64,000 nt of DNA. Origin: Bacteroidales bacterium. GTDB lineage: Bacteria > Bacteroidota > Bacteroidia > Bacteroidales > Lentimicrobiaceae. Numbering within the stretch: the stretch's first letter is position 1; every line of letters starts with the position of its first letter. The stretch is taken from NCBI GenBank assembly GCA_016709025.1, contig JADJEQ010000016.1, positions 124,001 to 188,000 on the forward strand. The letters are read 5' to 3'. The notes beneath the pieces are model-generated. The model was not told the origin of the DNA and searched no databases. It worked only from the letters and a program-made list of their open reading frames with translations. The position numbers and the translations under genes were made by a program. Positions 25,613-35,264 of the stretch are shown piece by piece.

Positions 25613-27150
25613 TAAAGGGGGATATTCCCATGTTTCCTCGGCGGATTGGTCTTTCGCTTGTTGCTGCACATCTCGAGCGCCTGTATCAACTTGCGGCGGG
25701 TATGTTTAGGGTAGATGATCTCATCGATGTAACCCTGCTCAGCAGCTTTGTAAGGACTGGCAAATACTTCGCGGTACTCTTTCACAGCCTGGGCTTTGTC
25801 TTCGTCAGTCAGCTTATCGCGGAAGATGATGTTCACCGCACCTTCAGCACCCATCACGGCGATTTCGGCAGTGGGCCATGCGTAGTTCACATCGGCTCCG
25901 ATATGCTTGCTCGACATCACATCGTAGGCGCCACCATATGCCTTGCGGGTAATCACGGTTATTTTCGCCACAGTGGCTTCGGCAAAGGCATAGAGCAATT
26001 TAGCACCATGCTTGATGATACCACCGAACTCCTGTGAAGTACCCGGCAGGAAGCCTGGCACATCCACGAAAGTGATCAACGGAATGTTGAATGCATCGCA
26101 GAAGCGTACAAATCGGGCAGCCTTTACAGAACTGTTGATATCGAGTACTCCTGCCAGGAAAGCAGGCTGATTGGCCACGATACCAACCGGTTTGCCATTC
26201 AGACGGCCGAATCCGGTGATCATATTCATGGCATAATGGGGCATAATCTGCATAAAGTTTCCGTCGTCGACCACACTGTGGATGATTTCGGTCATATCGT
26301 ATGGCTTGTTGGGGTCGAAGGGCACAATTTCCTGAAGTTTTTCGTCTTCACGGTTTGGATCGTCGGTTGATCTGATGGTCGGTGGTTCTTCCATATTGTT
26401 GGAGGGAAGGAAACTCATGAGTTCCCGTATCATCACCATGGCCTGTTCATCGTCGTCGGCAATCAGGTGAGCAACGCCGCTTTTGGCGTTGTGGGTCATG
26501 GCACCGCCAAGTTCTTCTTTGGTTACCTCTTCGTGGGTAACGGTCTTGATCACATCCGGACCAGTCACAAACATGTAGCTTGTGTCTTTGGTCATCAGGA
26601 TAAAATCGGTGATGGCCGGGCTGTAAACCGCGCCACCGGCACAGGCGCCGAGTATGGCTGATATCTGGGGGATCACGCCGCTACTCATCACGTTGCGGTA
26701 AAAGATGTCGGCATAACCGGCAAGGCTTTCCACTCCCTCCTGTATGCGGGCACCGCCTGAGTCGTTCAATCCGATCACCGGAGCTCCCATCTTCAGGGCG
26801 AGATCCATGATCTTGATTACCTTATCGGCATTGGCCCTGCTGAGTGTTCCGCCAAAGACCGTGAAATCCTGGGCAAACACATAAACCAGCCGCCCGTCGA
26901 TTTTTCCGTGGCCACTCACCACGCCGTCGCCGGATATCAGGTTTTTCTCCATATCGAAATCTCGGGCACGGTGCACCACAAACCGGTCAAACTCTACGAA
27001 AGTACCCGGATCGAGCAACATTTCGATGCGTTCACGGGCGGTTTTTCTTCCGGTACGATGCAGCTTGTCAATGCGTTCCTGTCCGCCACCCAGTTCTGCC
27101 TGGTGGTTACGTTCTTCAAGCCTGCGGTAAATTTCATCCAGATCTGACAT
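25612..27150 (-). CDS. Acyl-CoA (propionyl-CoA type) carboxylase beta subunit
   Basis: Carboxyltransferase subunit of 512 residues that moves CO2 from carboxybiotin to an acyl-CoA, most likely propionyl-CoA to methylmalonyl-CoA. Family marks are GKIDGRLVYVFAQDFTVFGGTLS, the oxyanion-hole segments LNDSGGARIQEGV and LGACAGGAVYSPA in the N-domain, and FVDVPGFLPGT, RKAYGGAYDVMSSKH and WPTAEIAVMGAEGAV in the C-domain. It is the third gene of a minus-strand operon after the biotin carboxylase and biotin carrier genes. Propionate metabolism through succinate is typical of Bacteroidales, where a decarboxylase may share this fold. The specificity is inferred. Confidence 0.93.
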   Translation of the reverse strand: MSDLDEIYRRLEERNHQAELGGGQERIDKLHRTGRKTARERIEMLLDPGTFVEFDRFVVHRARDFDMEKNLISGDGVVSGHGKIDGRLVYVFAQDFTVFGGTLSRANADKVIKIMDLALKMGAPVIGLNDSGGARIQEGVESLAGYADIFYRNVMSSGVIPQISAILGACAGGAVYSPAITDFILMTKDTSYMFVTGPDVIKTVTHEEVTKEELGGAMTHNAKSGVAHLIADDDEQAMVMIRELMSFLPSNNMEEPPTIRSTDDPNREDEKLQEIVPFDPNKPYDMTEIIHSVVDDGNFMQIMPHYAMNMITGFGRLNGKPVGIVANQPAFLAGVLDINSSVKAARFVRFCDAFNIPLITFVDVPGFLPGTSQEFGGIIKHGAKLLYAFAEATVAKITVITRKAYGGAYDVMSSKHIGADVNYAWPTAEIAVMGAEGAVNIIFRDKLTDEDKAQAVKEYREVFASPYKAAEQGYIDEIIYPKHTRRKLIQALEMCSNKRKTNPPRKHGNIPL

Positions 27151-27172
27151 ATAATCATTTATAAATTAAATA

Positions 27173-27421
27173 GTTTCAGTGTTTCAGTGTTTCAGAATTT
27201 CAGGGTTTCAAGGTTACAGAATTTCAGGCAGGGTTTCAGGGTTTCTCCCCATCCATTTGTCTCCCAATCTCCCCGCCTGCAAGCTGTTTCGGATGGCAGG
27301 CATGTCCCCTTGTCTCAAAATCTACAAGGCTCTAAATCTTGTCTATCCTTCACCCTTTCACCCCTTCTCTCACTCTCTTTATCTCTCAGTCCCTTAGTCC
27401 CTCAGTCTCTTAGTCTCTTAT
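27173..27421. repeat. Tandem ~7-8 bp repeats (gtttcag, then cagtctct)n
   Basis: Positions 27173-27257 hold gtttcagt/gtttcagg/atttcagg units; 27258-27421 hold pyrimidine-rich units ending in a clear run of cagtccctt, agtccct, cagtctctt and agtctct. The gap separates the carboxylase beta gene from the biotin carrier gene in the same operon, so the array is probably transcribed. The right end meets the stop codon of the carrier gene. Confidence 0.85.
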
Positions 27422-27939
27422 TCAACAGTGGGTTCGACAACGACCAGCACCTTATTTGCATCGATGGTGTCGCCTTCGGCAGCATGGATGGACTTGATGG
27501 TTCCGGCAGTCCTGGCCTTGAATTCACTTTCCATCTTCATGGCCGAAACAATGATAAGGGTTTGACCGGCTTCAACGGCTTCACCAACTTTTACAGGAAT
27601 CCTGACTACCTTGCCGGGCATGGGCGAAATGATGGTGTTTCCGCTGTCGGAAGAATCGCCTTTCGAGCGGTTCAACATATAACGGGTCTGGGCATCAATA
27701 ACCTCAACCTGGTAAGAGTTGTGAAAAGAATTTACTGTGTAATGCTTTGGCGATCCATTTTCGATCATCTCAATGTTGTAGGATTTGCCTTTGTAAATCA
27801 ATGAGTAAATCCCTTCGCCTACCTTCACGGCATCAACCTCATAAATTTCGTCGTCAACCTGAATGGTAAGCAGGTTGCCATCGCGTTTCAGTTCGTTGAC
27901 TTGCGCAGTTCGCCCGTCGATGTTAATTTCCAATGCCAT
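27418..27939 (-). CDS. Biotin carboxyl carrier protein subunit
   Basis: A 173-residue carrier. The C-terminal ~70 residues are a biotinyl/lipoyl domain with the biotinylated Lys135 in VSAMKMES and the usual SPMPGKVVRI start. The N-terminal half is a small beta domain (VDDEIYEVDAVKVGEGIYSLI) seen in carrier subunits of acyl-CoA carboxylases and decarboxylases. It lies 10 bases after the biotin carboxylase gene and is its partner. Biotinylation would be done by a BirA encoded elsewhere. Confidence 0.92.
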   Translation of the reverse strand: MALEINIDGRTAQVNELKRDGNLLTIQVDDEIYEVDAVKVGEGIYSLIYKGKSYNIEMIENGSPKHYTVNSFHNSYQVEVIDAQTRYMLNRSKGDSSDSGNTIISPMPGKVVRIPVKVGEAVEAGQTLIIVSAMKMESEFKARTAGTIKSIHAAEGDTIDANKVLVVVEPTVE

Positions 27940-27949
27940 AAAAGTGTGT

Positions 27950-29452
27950 TTAAATATAAGCCACCCGTTGCGGGTCTTTCCATCGGCTGGCAGCAGGTTT
28001 GCTGACGTTTTCGGTGGATTTTATTTTTTCGAGTTTGCTGTTGTGTTCCAGAAAAGCTGCGATCAATGCGATGTCTTCGCAAATACCGTCGCATTCATGA
28101 GCGGCAAACAGGAAGTCCTTGTTTTCCTCAATGAAATGGGTGGTGTACTTGCCCGATTTGAAGGCGCCGGCTTCCATGATCCTTGCCAGGAATGGGATGG
28201 ATGTTTTTACACCGGTGATTTTGTACTCATGAAGCGCCCTGCGCATCCGGCTAATGGCCTCATCCCTGTTTTTTGCCCAAACAATCAGTTTCGAGATCAT
28301 CGGGTCGTAATAAATGGGAATGGTATAGCCTTCATAAACATAACCATCGTGCCTTACTCCAAGACCCAATGGTTCGGAAATATGGCGGATGGTACCGGGA
28401 CTCGGCATAAAGTTGCGGTCGGGGTCTTCGGCATAGATACGGCATTCGATGGCATGACCACTCTGCTTGAGATCTTCCTGTTTGAACGGAAGTTCCAATC
28501 CATTGGCGATGTTGATCATCTCCTTTACCAGGTCCACACCTACCACACGTTCGGTAATGGGATGCTCCACCTGGAGTCGGGTATTCATTTCGAGGAAATA
28601 GTAGTTCTGGTTATCGTCGGCGATGAATTCAATGGTACCGGCCCCGTGATAGTTGCAGGCTTTGGCGGCAGCCACAGCATGTGCGCCCATTTCTGCACGA
28701 ACAGCTGGGGTCAGCAGTGGTGAAGGGGTTTCCTCTATCACTTTCTGATGACGCCGCTGCACGGAGCATTCACGCTCGAACAGATGTACAGCATTACCAT
28801 GTTTATCGGCCAGTATCTGAAACTCAATGTGGTGGGGTGATTCAATGTATTTTTCAACATACACGGAATCATCACCGAATGCTGTTTTGGCTTCGGAACG
28901 GGCGCCACGGAGTGAACTTTCAATTTCTTCTTCTTTTTTAACCAGGCGCATGCCTTTGCCTCCACCACCAGCAGAAGCTTTGATCATAACCGGCAGACCT
29001 ATTTCACGAATGGTTTTCAGTGCTTCGGCGTAGTCGGTAATTTTGTCAACTGTGCCCGGTACTACCGGTACACCTGCGGCGATCATGGTTTTGCGGGCCG
29101 TAATTTTATCGCCCATTTGGCGGATAGCACTCGCATCGGGGCCGATAAATTCAATGCCTTCCTGTTTGCAACGTTCAGAAAATGAAGCATTTTCAGACAG
29201 AAAGCCATAACCGGGATGTATGGCATCGGCTTTCGATTTTTTAGCCGCATCAATTATTTTATCGATGCTCAGATAGCTTTCGATGGAAGGTGCCGGACCA
29301 ATATGGTAAGCCTCATCGGCATATCGCACATGCATGGCTGCACGATCAGCATCGGAGAAAACGGCAACGGTGGGAATTCCCATTTCCCGGCATGAACGCA
29401 TGATCCGGACCGCAATTTCGCCGCGATTGGCAACAAGAATTTTTTTAATCAT
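27950..29452 (-). CDS. accC: Biotin carboxylase subunit of acyl-CoA carboxylase
   Basis: ATP-dependent carboxylation of the carrier-bound biotin using bicarbonate. The 500 residues contain the biotin carboxylase N-domain (IKKILVANRGEIAVRIMRSC), the ATP-grasp domain (KASAGGGGKGMRLV; CSVQRRHQKVIEETPSP; FLEMNTRLQVEHPITE) and the C-domain (GHAIECRIYAEDP). The first gene of a three-gene operon, with a promoter candidate at 29605. AccC, PccA and pyruvate carboxylase subunits are similar, and the neighbouring beta subunit points to acyl-CoA rather than acetyl-CoA carboxylase. The symbol is therefore a family label. Confidence 0.93.
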   Translation of the reverse strand: MIKKILVANRGEIAVRIMRSCREMGIPTVAVFSDADRAAMHVRYADEAYHIGPAPSIESYLSIDKIIDAAKKSKADAIHPGYGFLSENASFSERCKQEGIEFIGPDASAIRQMGDKITARKTMIAAGVPVVPGTVDKITDYAEALKTIREIGLPVMIKASAGGGGKGMRLVKKEEEIESSLRGARSEAKTAFGDDSVYVEKYIESPHHIEFQILADKHGNAVHLFERECSVQRRHQKVIEETPSPLLTPAVRAEMGAHAVAAAKACNYHGAGTIEFIADDNQNYYFLEMNTRLQVEHPITERVVGVDLVKEMINIANGLELPFKQEDLKQSGHAIECRIYAEDPDRNFMPSPGTIRHISEPLGLGVRHDGYVYEGYTIPIYYDPMISKLIVWAKNRDEAISRMRRALHEYKITGVKTSIPFLARIMEAGAFKSGKYTTHFIEENKDFLFAAHECDGICEDIALIAAFLEHNSKLEKIKSTENVSKPAASRWKDPQRVAYI

Positions 29453-29604
29453 AAATTAGTTATCAGTGAATTAGCCTGAAATTGATCAGGGCGTTTTCAG
29501 ACTTGACCAATTATTAACAACAAACCTCCGGTTTTGTTAAATTAATGTTAAAAATTACCGGTTTACAGATCGGAATTTTTATCACCCCGTGCTAATAATG
29601 TATG

Positions 29605-29639
29605 CAAATATATGAATATATCGCCAAAAATGAAGCAAA
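29605..29639 (-). promoter_or_regulatory. Candidate promoter for the acyl-CoA carboxylase operon
   Basis: Minus strand TATATTTG at 29605-29612 fits the Bacteroidota -7 box, and TTTG at 29636-29639 lies 23 bases upstream as a -33 element. The leader to the biotin carboxylase start would be about 150 bases. Confidence 0.55.
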
Positions 29640-29706
29640 TGGAATCTGAGCAATCTCCGGTTTAATTCTCAGGGAATAATAAATGAGGCAAATAATTCAG
29701 GGGGAT

Positions 29707-31206
29707 TCAGGGATGTGGTTCCTGATTTGCAACCGGCAGGGTAAAAATAAACCGGCTTCCTTTTCCAGGTTCGCTTTCAATGCGGATTAATCCCCCGTTG
29801 CGTTCTATGAATTCCTTACATAAAAGAAGTCCAAGGCCTGTGCCGGTTTCTCCTTTGGTCCCTTTTGTGGAATGTTGGGCATCTATTCTGAATAGCTTCT
29901 GTAAATCGTCGCAATTGATCCCGACACCGGTATCAGCAACCATGATTTCAGCCAGATTACCTGGTATTGTTCGGGCTGTAATGCTAACAGTTCCGTTTTC
30001 CGGTGTAAACTTAATGGCATTAGAAGCAAGGTTGCGCGTTACCGCATTCAACATATTCGAATCACCCAAAACAGTGAGCCCTGCCTCTATGTCGGCTGAA
30101 ATTCTGAGCCCCTTACCGATGGCATTGGCTCTAAGCAGGTTTAAAACATTATCGGCAATTTCCTGGAATGATACGTTTACCGGTTTAAACTCCATGCGCC
30201 CGGTCTGCAATCTTGACCATTGCAGCAATTTCTCAAGCAGGTTGAAGGTGTTTCTGCTGATATCCCTGATTACTTCGATGTATTCAAGTACTTCGTCTTT
30301 ACTCAGCGAATCATAATCGGTAGAAAGGATATCGGAAAAAGAGAGCAGCCCGTTAAAGGGGGTTCTGAGGTCGTGCGCAATGATAGAAAACATTTTGTCT
30401 TTGCTGGCATTGCTCTCCCTCAATTCTTCGGAATATTTTCTGATGGCTTCTTCCGCCTTCTTTTTTTCAGTAATGTCTTCAGCCACCTTGATAAAGCCGG
30501 TCAGGTGACCATCGTTGTTGTAGATAGATGAAATGGTGGTTGATTCCCACAATATTTCGCCCGATTTTTTAGCATGGCAGGTATTCCCGTGCCAACGCTC
30601 ACCATTGCTCAGCGAGCGCCTGATCTCATCCACCATTTCTGGCGGATTATGCGTTAAATGCTGTTCAAACAGGTCCGTACCTTTGAAAACTTCCGGGTCG
30701 TGGCCGGTAATATCGGTAACACTGGGGTTGGTATATTCTATCAACCCGTTTTTATCGGTAATAATGAGCATACTGGGGCTTTGTTCAACAGCCATGCTCA
30801 GTTTTTTGATTTTTTCGTCAGCAAGCTTGTTGCGAAGCGAACTTTCAACAATCAATGGAAGCATTTTCATGTGACCAAATTCAACATCCTTGATCACATA
30901 ATCGCTGGCTCCCATCTTGATGGCTTTAACTGCCACATCTTCGTCGCCGGTTCCGGTAACCAGTATAACCGGCGTGCCTGCCTGGATGATCTCGGGGAGG
31001 TATTCAAAGGAAGTTCCGTCTCCCAGCAGGAAGTCGGAAATTACAATATCAAAGTCACCGTTTCTGAAAGCTTCGCGCCCGGTTCTCACAGAATTGGCCA
31101 ATGCTATATCATAAGCCAGTTCCTGCTCCCTGACCAGGCGTTTGAAAGCCATCTGGTCAACAAGGTCATCTTCAATATAGAGAATTTTTATTCTCTTTTT
31201 TTCCAT
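29707..31206 (-). CDS. Response regulator-PAS-histidine kinase hybrid
   Basis: A cytoplasmic signalling protein of 499 residues without membrane segments. The order is receiver domain (1-125, phospho-acceptor Asp in VISDFLLGDG), PAS domain (about 130-255, LIEYTNPSVTDITGH), HisKA (HDLRTPFNGLLSFSDIL, about 280-345) and HATPase_c (NAIKFTPENG, VADTGVGINCDDL, GTGLGLLLCKEFI). It takes phosphate at its N-terminus and signals from a kinase at its C-terminus, typical of a multi-step phosphorelay. It lies 18 bases after the single-domain receiver gene. The signal and output are unknown; no DNA-binding domain is present in the cluster. Confidence 0.92.
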   Translation of the reverse strand: MEKKRIKILYIEDDLVDQMAFKRLVREQELAYDIALANSVRTGREAFRNGDFDIVISDFLLGDGTSFEYLPEIIQAGTPVILVTGTGDEDVAVKAIKMGASDYVIKDVEFGHMKMLPLIVESSLRNKLADEKIKKLSMAVEQSPSMLIITDKNGLIEYTNPSVTDITGHDPEVFKGTDLFEQHLTHNPPEMVDEIRRSLSNGERWHGNTCHAKKSGEILWESTTISSIYNNDGHLTGFIKVAEDITEKKKAEEAIRKYSEELRESNASKDKMFSIIAHDLRTPFNGLLSFSDILSTDYDSLSKDEVLEYIEVIRDISRNTFNLLEKLLQWSRLQTGRMEFKPVNVSFQEIADNVLNLLRANAIGKGLRISADIEAGLTVLGDSNMLNAVTRNLASNAIKFTPENGTVSITARTIPGNLAEIMVADTGVGINCDDLQKLFRIDAQHSTKGTKGETGTGLGLLLCKEFIERNGGLIRIESEPGKGSRFIFTLPVANQEPHP

Positions 31207-31224
31207 TGGATCAGTACCTCAAAA

Positions 31225-31635
31225 TTATGGCAATTCACTCAGTGACCAATACATTTTAATGGCTTTCACTACCTCGACGAATTGCTTGTAGTCAACGGGT
31301 TTTACCATATATCCGGCAACTCCCAGGCTAAAAGTGTCGATGCGATCCACTTCTTCAAGCGATGTAGTCAGAATTACTACCGGCAATTGCTTTAGCTTTT
31401 CGTCCTTTTTTGCAATGCGTAGAAATTCAACGCCATTCATCCGGGGCATGTTGAGATCGAGCAGTATAATGCCCGGCATTACGGTATCGCTCTTCCGAAG
31501 GTATTCCAGCGCTTCTTCTCCGTTTTCAACGGTAATCACCGGGTTAACGACATTCAGTTCTTTCAGTGCCCTTTTCACGGTCATGGCATCGATCATGTCG
31601 TCCTCAACCAGCAGTATGGGTTTATTCTGTATCAT
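31225..31635 (-). CDS. Single-domain response regulator (Rcp1-like receiver)
   Basis: A 136-residue stand-alone receiver domain. The acidic pocket is LLVEDDMIDAMTVKRAL, the phospho-acceptor Asp is in GIILLDLNMPRMNGVEFL, and the conserved Thr and Lys are in VILTTSLEEVD and GYMVKPVDYKQF. The spacing and the ALKELNVVNPV region resemble the Rcp1 type that shuttles phosphate between kinases. It sits between two histidine kinases on the same strand, 14 and 18 bases away, so it probably relays phosphate between them. Confidence 0.92.
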   Translation of the reverse strand: MIQNKPILLVEDDMIDAMTVKRALKELNVVNPVITVENGEEALEYLRKSDTVMPGIILLDLNMPRMNGVEFLRIAKKDEKLKQLPVVILTTSLEEVDRIDTFSLGVAGYMVKPVDYKQFVEVVKAIKMYWSLSELP

Positions 31636-31649
31636 AGCTGTCAGTTTGG

Positions 31650-33335
31650 TTATTTAAGAATGGTTATTGTAAACGTCGTTCCTTTTCCGGGTGTGGAACC
31701 AACACTAATTGTACCACCGTTGGCTTCAATAATTTTTTTAACGATTGTAAGACCGATACCGGTACTTTCATATTCATCCCTGGCTTTCAGGGTCTGGAAT
31801 ATCTGGAAGATTTTCTCGAAATATTTCTCTTCGATTCCCGGCCCGTTGTCGGATATTGAAATTGACCATGAATAACCTGCATCGCCACAATGGATGTTTA
31901 TTTCTCCTGCTTCCTTGTCGTTGTATTTTATGGCGTTACTGATCAGGTTCTCGAATACCTGCAGCAAACGGGTCGGTCCAAATGAAACCGTAGGCAGATT
32001 TTGATCCGCTGTAATTGTAAAATTTGCCGGAGGGGCAACCATTTCAATTGCATCTTTAACCAGTTTGTTCAGGTCAACCGCTTCTTTTTCCTCTTTTACC
32101 CTGGTTACCCTGGAATAGGCAAGAACCCCTTCGATCAGATTTTGCATGCGATGAACGCGGCTCAGCAACAGGTCGAGCTGCATTTTACCATCCTCGTCCA
32201 GTTTATCGGCATAATCGGCATGAATCCACTGAGAAATGGACCCGATTGCCCTTAACGGGGCTTTCAGATCGTGCGAAACAATGTAGGCAAAGTCTTTCAA
32301 TTCCCGGTTGGCACTATCCAGTTCTGCAATCAGTTTCTCTTTCTGTGCTTCGGTTTTTTTACGTACTTCAATTTCAGTTTCTAATGATTCCTGCTGTTCG
32401 AAATACTCCTCAATCAGCTGACCTATTTTTTTAAATTCACTTTTCAGGCTCTTCAGCTTCATCCGGTCGTCACTGCTTTTGGTAAAAAGCGCTTGTGAAA
32501 TTTTGCCCAAAGGGACCTTTACCAGTATGTTAAATGAAATAAAGAAAATGGAGAGAATTACAAAGATCAGGATTGCCAGAAACCAAATGGTGATGTCGGA
32601 GAGCCGGTGAAATACGGTTAAAAAATCAGATTCCCGGCTTAACTCCAACCATGCGACGGTTTTTCCCTCCCAGTCATTAAGCGGATAATAGCTGGTGATT
32701 CTATTCCCTACCAATTTTACAGGTTCTGGTTGATGCGTAGTAAGGATGATTTTCCCACCTGTAAGGTTTTCAAGTTCATTGATGTATGAACTGTCGAGCA
32801 GATTTGCCATAAAGAAATATCCCTGAGGTGGTAATTTGCGGCTTTCATCATTCGAGGGATGCATGGTTGCCCCATGAATTTCAAGCAGCCCCTGTGCAGA
32901 AGGGAGATAATATTTTATAAACTTAGTCTTGTAAATCATTGGAAAGACCCCTTTGTAAACCAGGGCTTGTTTAATTCGGATTGAATCTAAACGTGTTTCT
33001 TCAAACACTGCTTTCAGATCGAGATTGTACATCCATACCGCGTTGACATGGAATGAACTGAAAAGCGTATATAAATTATCGTTTGCCCAGGTTGTATCAG
33101 GTTGGTTCATGTAATTGATCAGGTCGTCCCAGTAAGTATAATCATACAGGGTCCGGTAAACCAGGTCAGATTTGGCGTCAACGGCAGTTTTTAAGATCGC
33201 ACTCTGTTGCTCAATCCCGGAGTTGATCAGGATGGAGTTTTGCTTTTTCTGAATATTCAGTATGATCATAAACCCTGCTGACAGGAGTAAAGCTGTTACG
33301 ATCAGAATGATCAGAAGTTTATTCTGAGTCCTCAT
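31650..33335 (-). CDS. Membrane histidine kinase with CHASE4-like sensor
   Basis: A 561-residue sensor kinase. It has an N-terminal membrane helix (LLIILIVTALLLSAGFMIIL) and an extracytoplasmic region of ~220 residues beginning YRTLYDYTYWDDLINYMNQ, which is the CHASE4 signature. A second helix (WFLAILIFVILSIFFISFNI) is followed by a short HAMP-like linker and coiled coil, then HisKA (FAYIVSHDLKAPLRAIGSI) and HATPase_c (NAIKYNDKEAGEINI, ISDNGPGIEEKYF, GIGLTIVKKII). It is the first gene of the cluster and likely the input. The ligand is unknown. Confidence 0.92.
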   Translation of the reverse strand: MRTQNKLLIILIVTALLLSAGFMIILNIQKKQNSILINSGIEQQSAILKTAVDAKSDLVYRTLYDYTYWDDLINYMNQPDTTWANDNLYTLFSSFHVNAVWMYNLDLKAVFEETRLDSIRIKQALVYKGVFPMIYKTKFIKYYLPSAQGLLEIHGATMHPSNDESRKLPPQGYFFMANLLDSSYINELENLTGGKIILTTHQPEPVKLVGNRITSYYPLNDWEGKTVAWLELSRESDFLTVFHRLSDITIWFLAILIFVILSIFFISFNILVKVPLGKISQALFTKSSDDRMKLKSLKSEFKKIGQLIEEYFEQQESLETEIEVRKKTEAQKEKLIAELDSANRELKDFAYIVSHDLKAPLRAIGSISQWIHADYADKLDEDGKMQLDLLLSRVHRMQNLIEGVLAYSRVTRVKEEKEAVDLNKLVKDAIEMVAPPANFTITADQNLPTVSFGPTRLLQVFENLISNAIKYNDKEAGEINIHCGDAGYSWSISISDNGPGIEEKYFEKIFQIFQTLKARDEYESTGIGLTIVKKIIEANGGTISVGSTPGKGTTFTITILK

Positions 33336-33375
33336 TTTCCCGGTTATAGAATTTATTCTATGGCATATCCCGATA

Positions 33376-33383
33376 CAAATTTA
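33376..33383 (-). promoter_or_regulatory. Candidate -7 box (TAAATTTG) for the two-component cluster
   Basis: Minus strand match to TAnnTTTG about 41 bases upstream of the CHASE4 kinase start. The -33 element is not clear. Confidence 0.4.
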
Positions 33384-33622
33384 AACAAGCTAGGCCTGAA
33401 AATACCTGTATTGGAATATAATGTCAAAACTATTGAAAAGTAATGGGATGAAATTCCCAGCAGGCCTTATTTAGAAAAGGTGGTTAATAGGATCTGGTTT
33501 TATTTTGAAGATTGCAAAATGGTCTGGGATTAAAATGTTTTTCTCCGGTTTCTATGGACGTTCAGATATTTAGTAAAGGAGCTAGTATCATCTCCTTAAA
33601 AGCAGTAACAAGATTGACAATA

Positions 33623-33727
33623 ATGTAACATAGGTTACAATCTGTTAATGGAAATGCTAAATGTAACATACTCTTCACAAGATGTAACATGACTTACTGC
33701 TTTTTATTTTTTCCGATATTAATATTG
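33623..33727 (+). promoter_or_regulatory. Three ATGTAACAT sites and a possible promoter for the fructan operon
   Basis: The near-palindrome ATGTAACAT occurs at 33623-33631, 33661-33669 and 33682-33690; starts are 38 and 21 bases apart, and 21 bases equals two helical turns. A weak -7 box (TAATATTG, one mismatch) is at 33720-33727, so the last two sites would sit about 30-65 bases upstream of it. This fits activator sites in front of the transporter-fructokinase-susCD operon. The rest of the 33336-33845 gap shows no gene. Confidence 0.55.
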
Positions 33728-33845
33728 CCGGTAGAAACTGATGCTTCAGATAACATTGTCCTGGTGCATTGAATCATGGTTAAAGAGTTTCATAAAGGTG
33801 TAAGGGAAATTTGAAAAATTATCTGAACAATTAATAGTTAAAAAA

Positions 33846-35181
33846 ATGAACACACGATTTTTAAGCTGGGTAACTTTTGTGGCCGTAATGGGCGGGTTAT
33901 TGTTTGGATTGAACATGGCTGGCATTTCCGGCGCAGTCGATGGCATTAAAGGCGATTTTTCGCTGACCGACAGTGGTCTGGGCACCGTTGCAGCATTGTT
34001 AACAATTGGCTGTTTAATCGGCGCTTTATTCACGGGCAATTTCGCGGAAAAGTATGGGCGTAAAAATGTGATGATAGCAACAGCAATACTTTATATAATA
34101 TCGGCATTGGGTTGTGCTTTCGCAGGATCTTCATTAATACTGATTGGATTTCGCATACTATCAGGTCTTGCTGTTGGTGCAACATCGGTTGTGGCCCCTA
34201 TGTACATTTCCGAAATTGCACCTGCAAAAAAACGCGGACGTCTTGTGTCATTCAACCAGTTCGCCATCACAATAGGAATTGTTGTAGCGTATATATTCGA
34301 TTACCTGCTGTTGAATATCAGTAATGACAGCTGGCGTTTTTTGCTTGCTGTTCCTGCAATTTTCGGGGTATTTTACCTTATTTTTCTGCTGATTAATTTC
34401 CCTGAAAGTCCACGGTGGTTATTGGCTCACGGACGCAGGCAGGAAGCTGAAAAGGTGCTGCTCAGGCTGGGAGGCCAGAAACTGGTTGATGATGAACTGC
34501 CTGAAATGGAAAATGCACTGGCATCCGGGAGAAAATGGAAAAGTTGAAGGTAAGCGAACTATTTAAAGGCAAAACAGGAAAATCGTCTTAATCGGAACCC
34601 TGATTGCGGCATTCCAACAGGTTACCGGAATCAATGCAGTAATAATGTTTGCTCCTGAAATTTTCCAGGCTGCAGGCTCTGCCAAAGTTGATTCTTTAAT
34701 GATGTCGATGATCGTTGGTACTGTTAACTTCCTGGCAACCATACTGGCTTTGTGGCTTGTGGATAAGAAAGGACGTAAAACTCTTCTGCTCTGGGGTGCC
34801 GTGGGTATGGCAGCATCGCTTGCTTATCTGACTTTTGAATTTGCAAAAAATCAGCAAAACGGAACTGGTGTCTTAGTCGCACTGCTGGTTTACATCGCAT
34901 TTTTTGCAGCTTCTTTTGCTCCCGTTATGTGGGTTATTATTTCCGAGATTTACCCAAACCGTATTAAAGGCCTGGCCATGTCGTTTTCAACAGCCGTTAG
35001 CTGGTTATGTACATTCCTTACCGTTTACTTCGCTCCGGTAATTCAAGGAACTCTGGGATTAGAGTATTTATTCGGCATTTTTGGGTTCTTCAGTGTTGTA
35101 GCCTGGATATTTGTGAAATTCCGGATCCCCGAAACCAAAGGAAAACCGCTTGAAGTAATTCATGCTGAATTGCTTAAATAA
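33846..35181 (+). CDS. Sugar-porter MFS transporter, probably fructose (two frameshifts)
   Basis: Inner-membrane sugar importer of the sugar-porter family, about 445 residues once repaired. Visible marks are LLFGLNMAGISGAVDGI in TM1, the NFAEKYGRKNVMI loop, YISEIAPAKKRGRLVSFNQF, FPESPRWLLAHGR, and in the second half FQQVTGINAVIMFAPEIF, WLVDKKGRKTLLLWG and PETKGKPLEVIH. The frame breaks twice. Near 34525-34535 a G run appears one base short (ASGEKMEKLKVSELF would follow), and near 34573-34578 an A run appears one base short (KGKNRKIVLIGTL would follow). It is first in the fructan locus, in the position of the fructose permease in Bacteroides levan loci. Confidence 0.85.
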
Positions 35182-35264
35182 ACAGTGCGATAAGGAAGAT
35201 AAATCGTCAACCGGCTGCTGATTTTCAGATCATAATCGGATATTAAAAAAAATAAATCAAAACA

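Noticed and set aside
27187..27804. 205-residue plus-strand open frame
   Set aside because: Covers the gtttcag array and the antisense of the biotin carrier domain; composition is not protein-like.
27863..28723. 286-residue open frame on the plus strand
   Set aside because: Antisense shadow of the biotin carboxylase gene, which has all family motifs in the other frame.
30658..31245. 195-residue plus-strand open frame
   Set aside because: Antisense to the receiver and PAS domains of the hybrid kinase.
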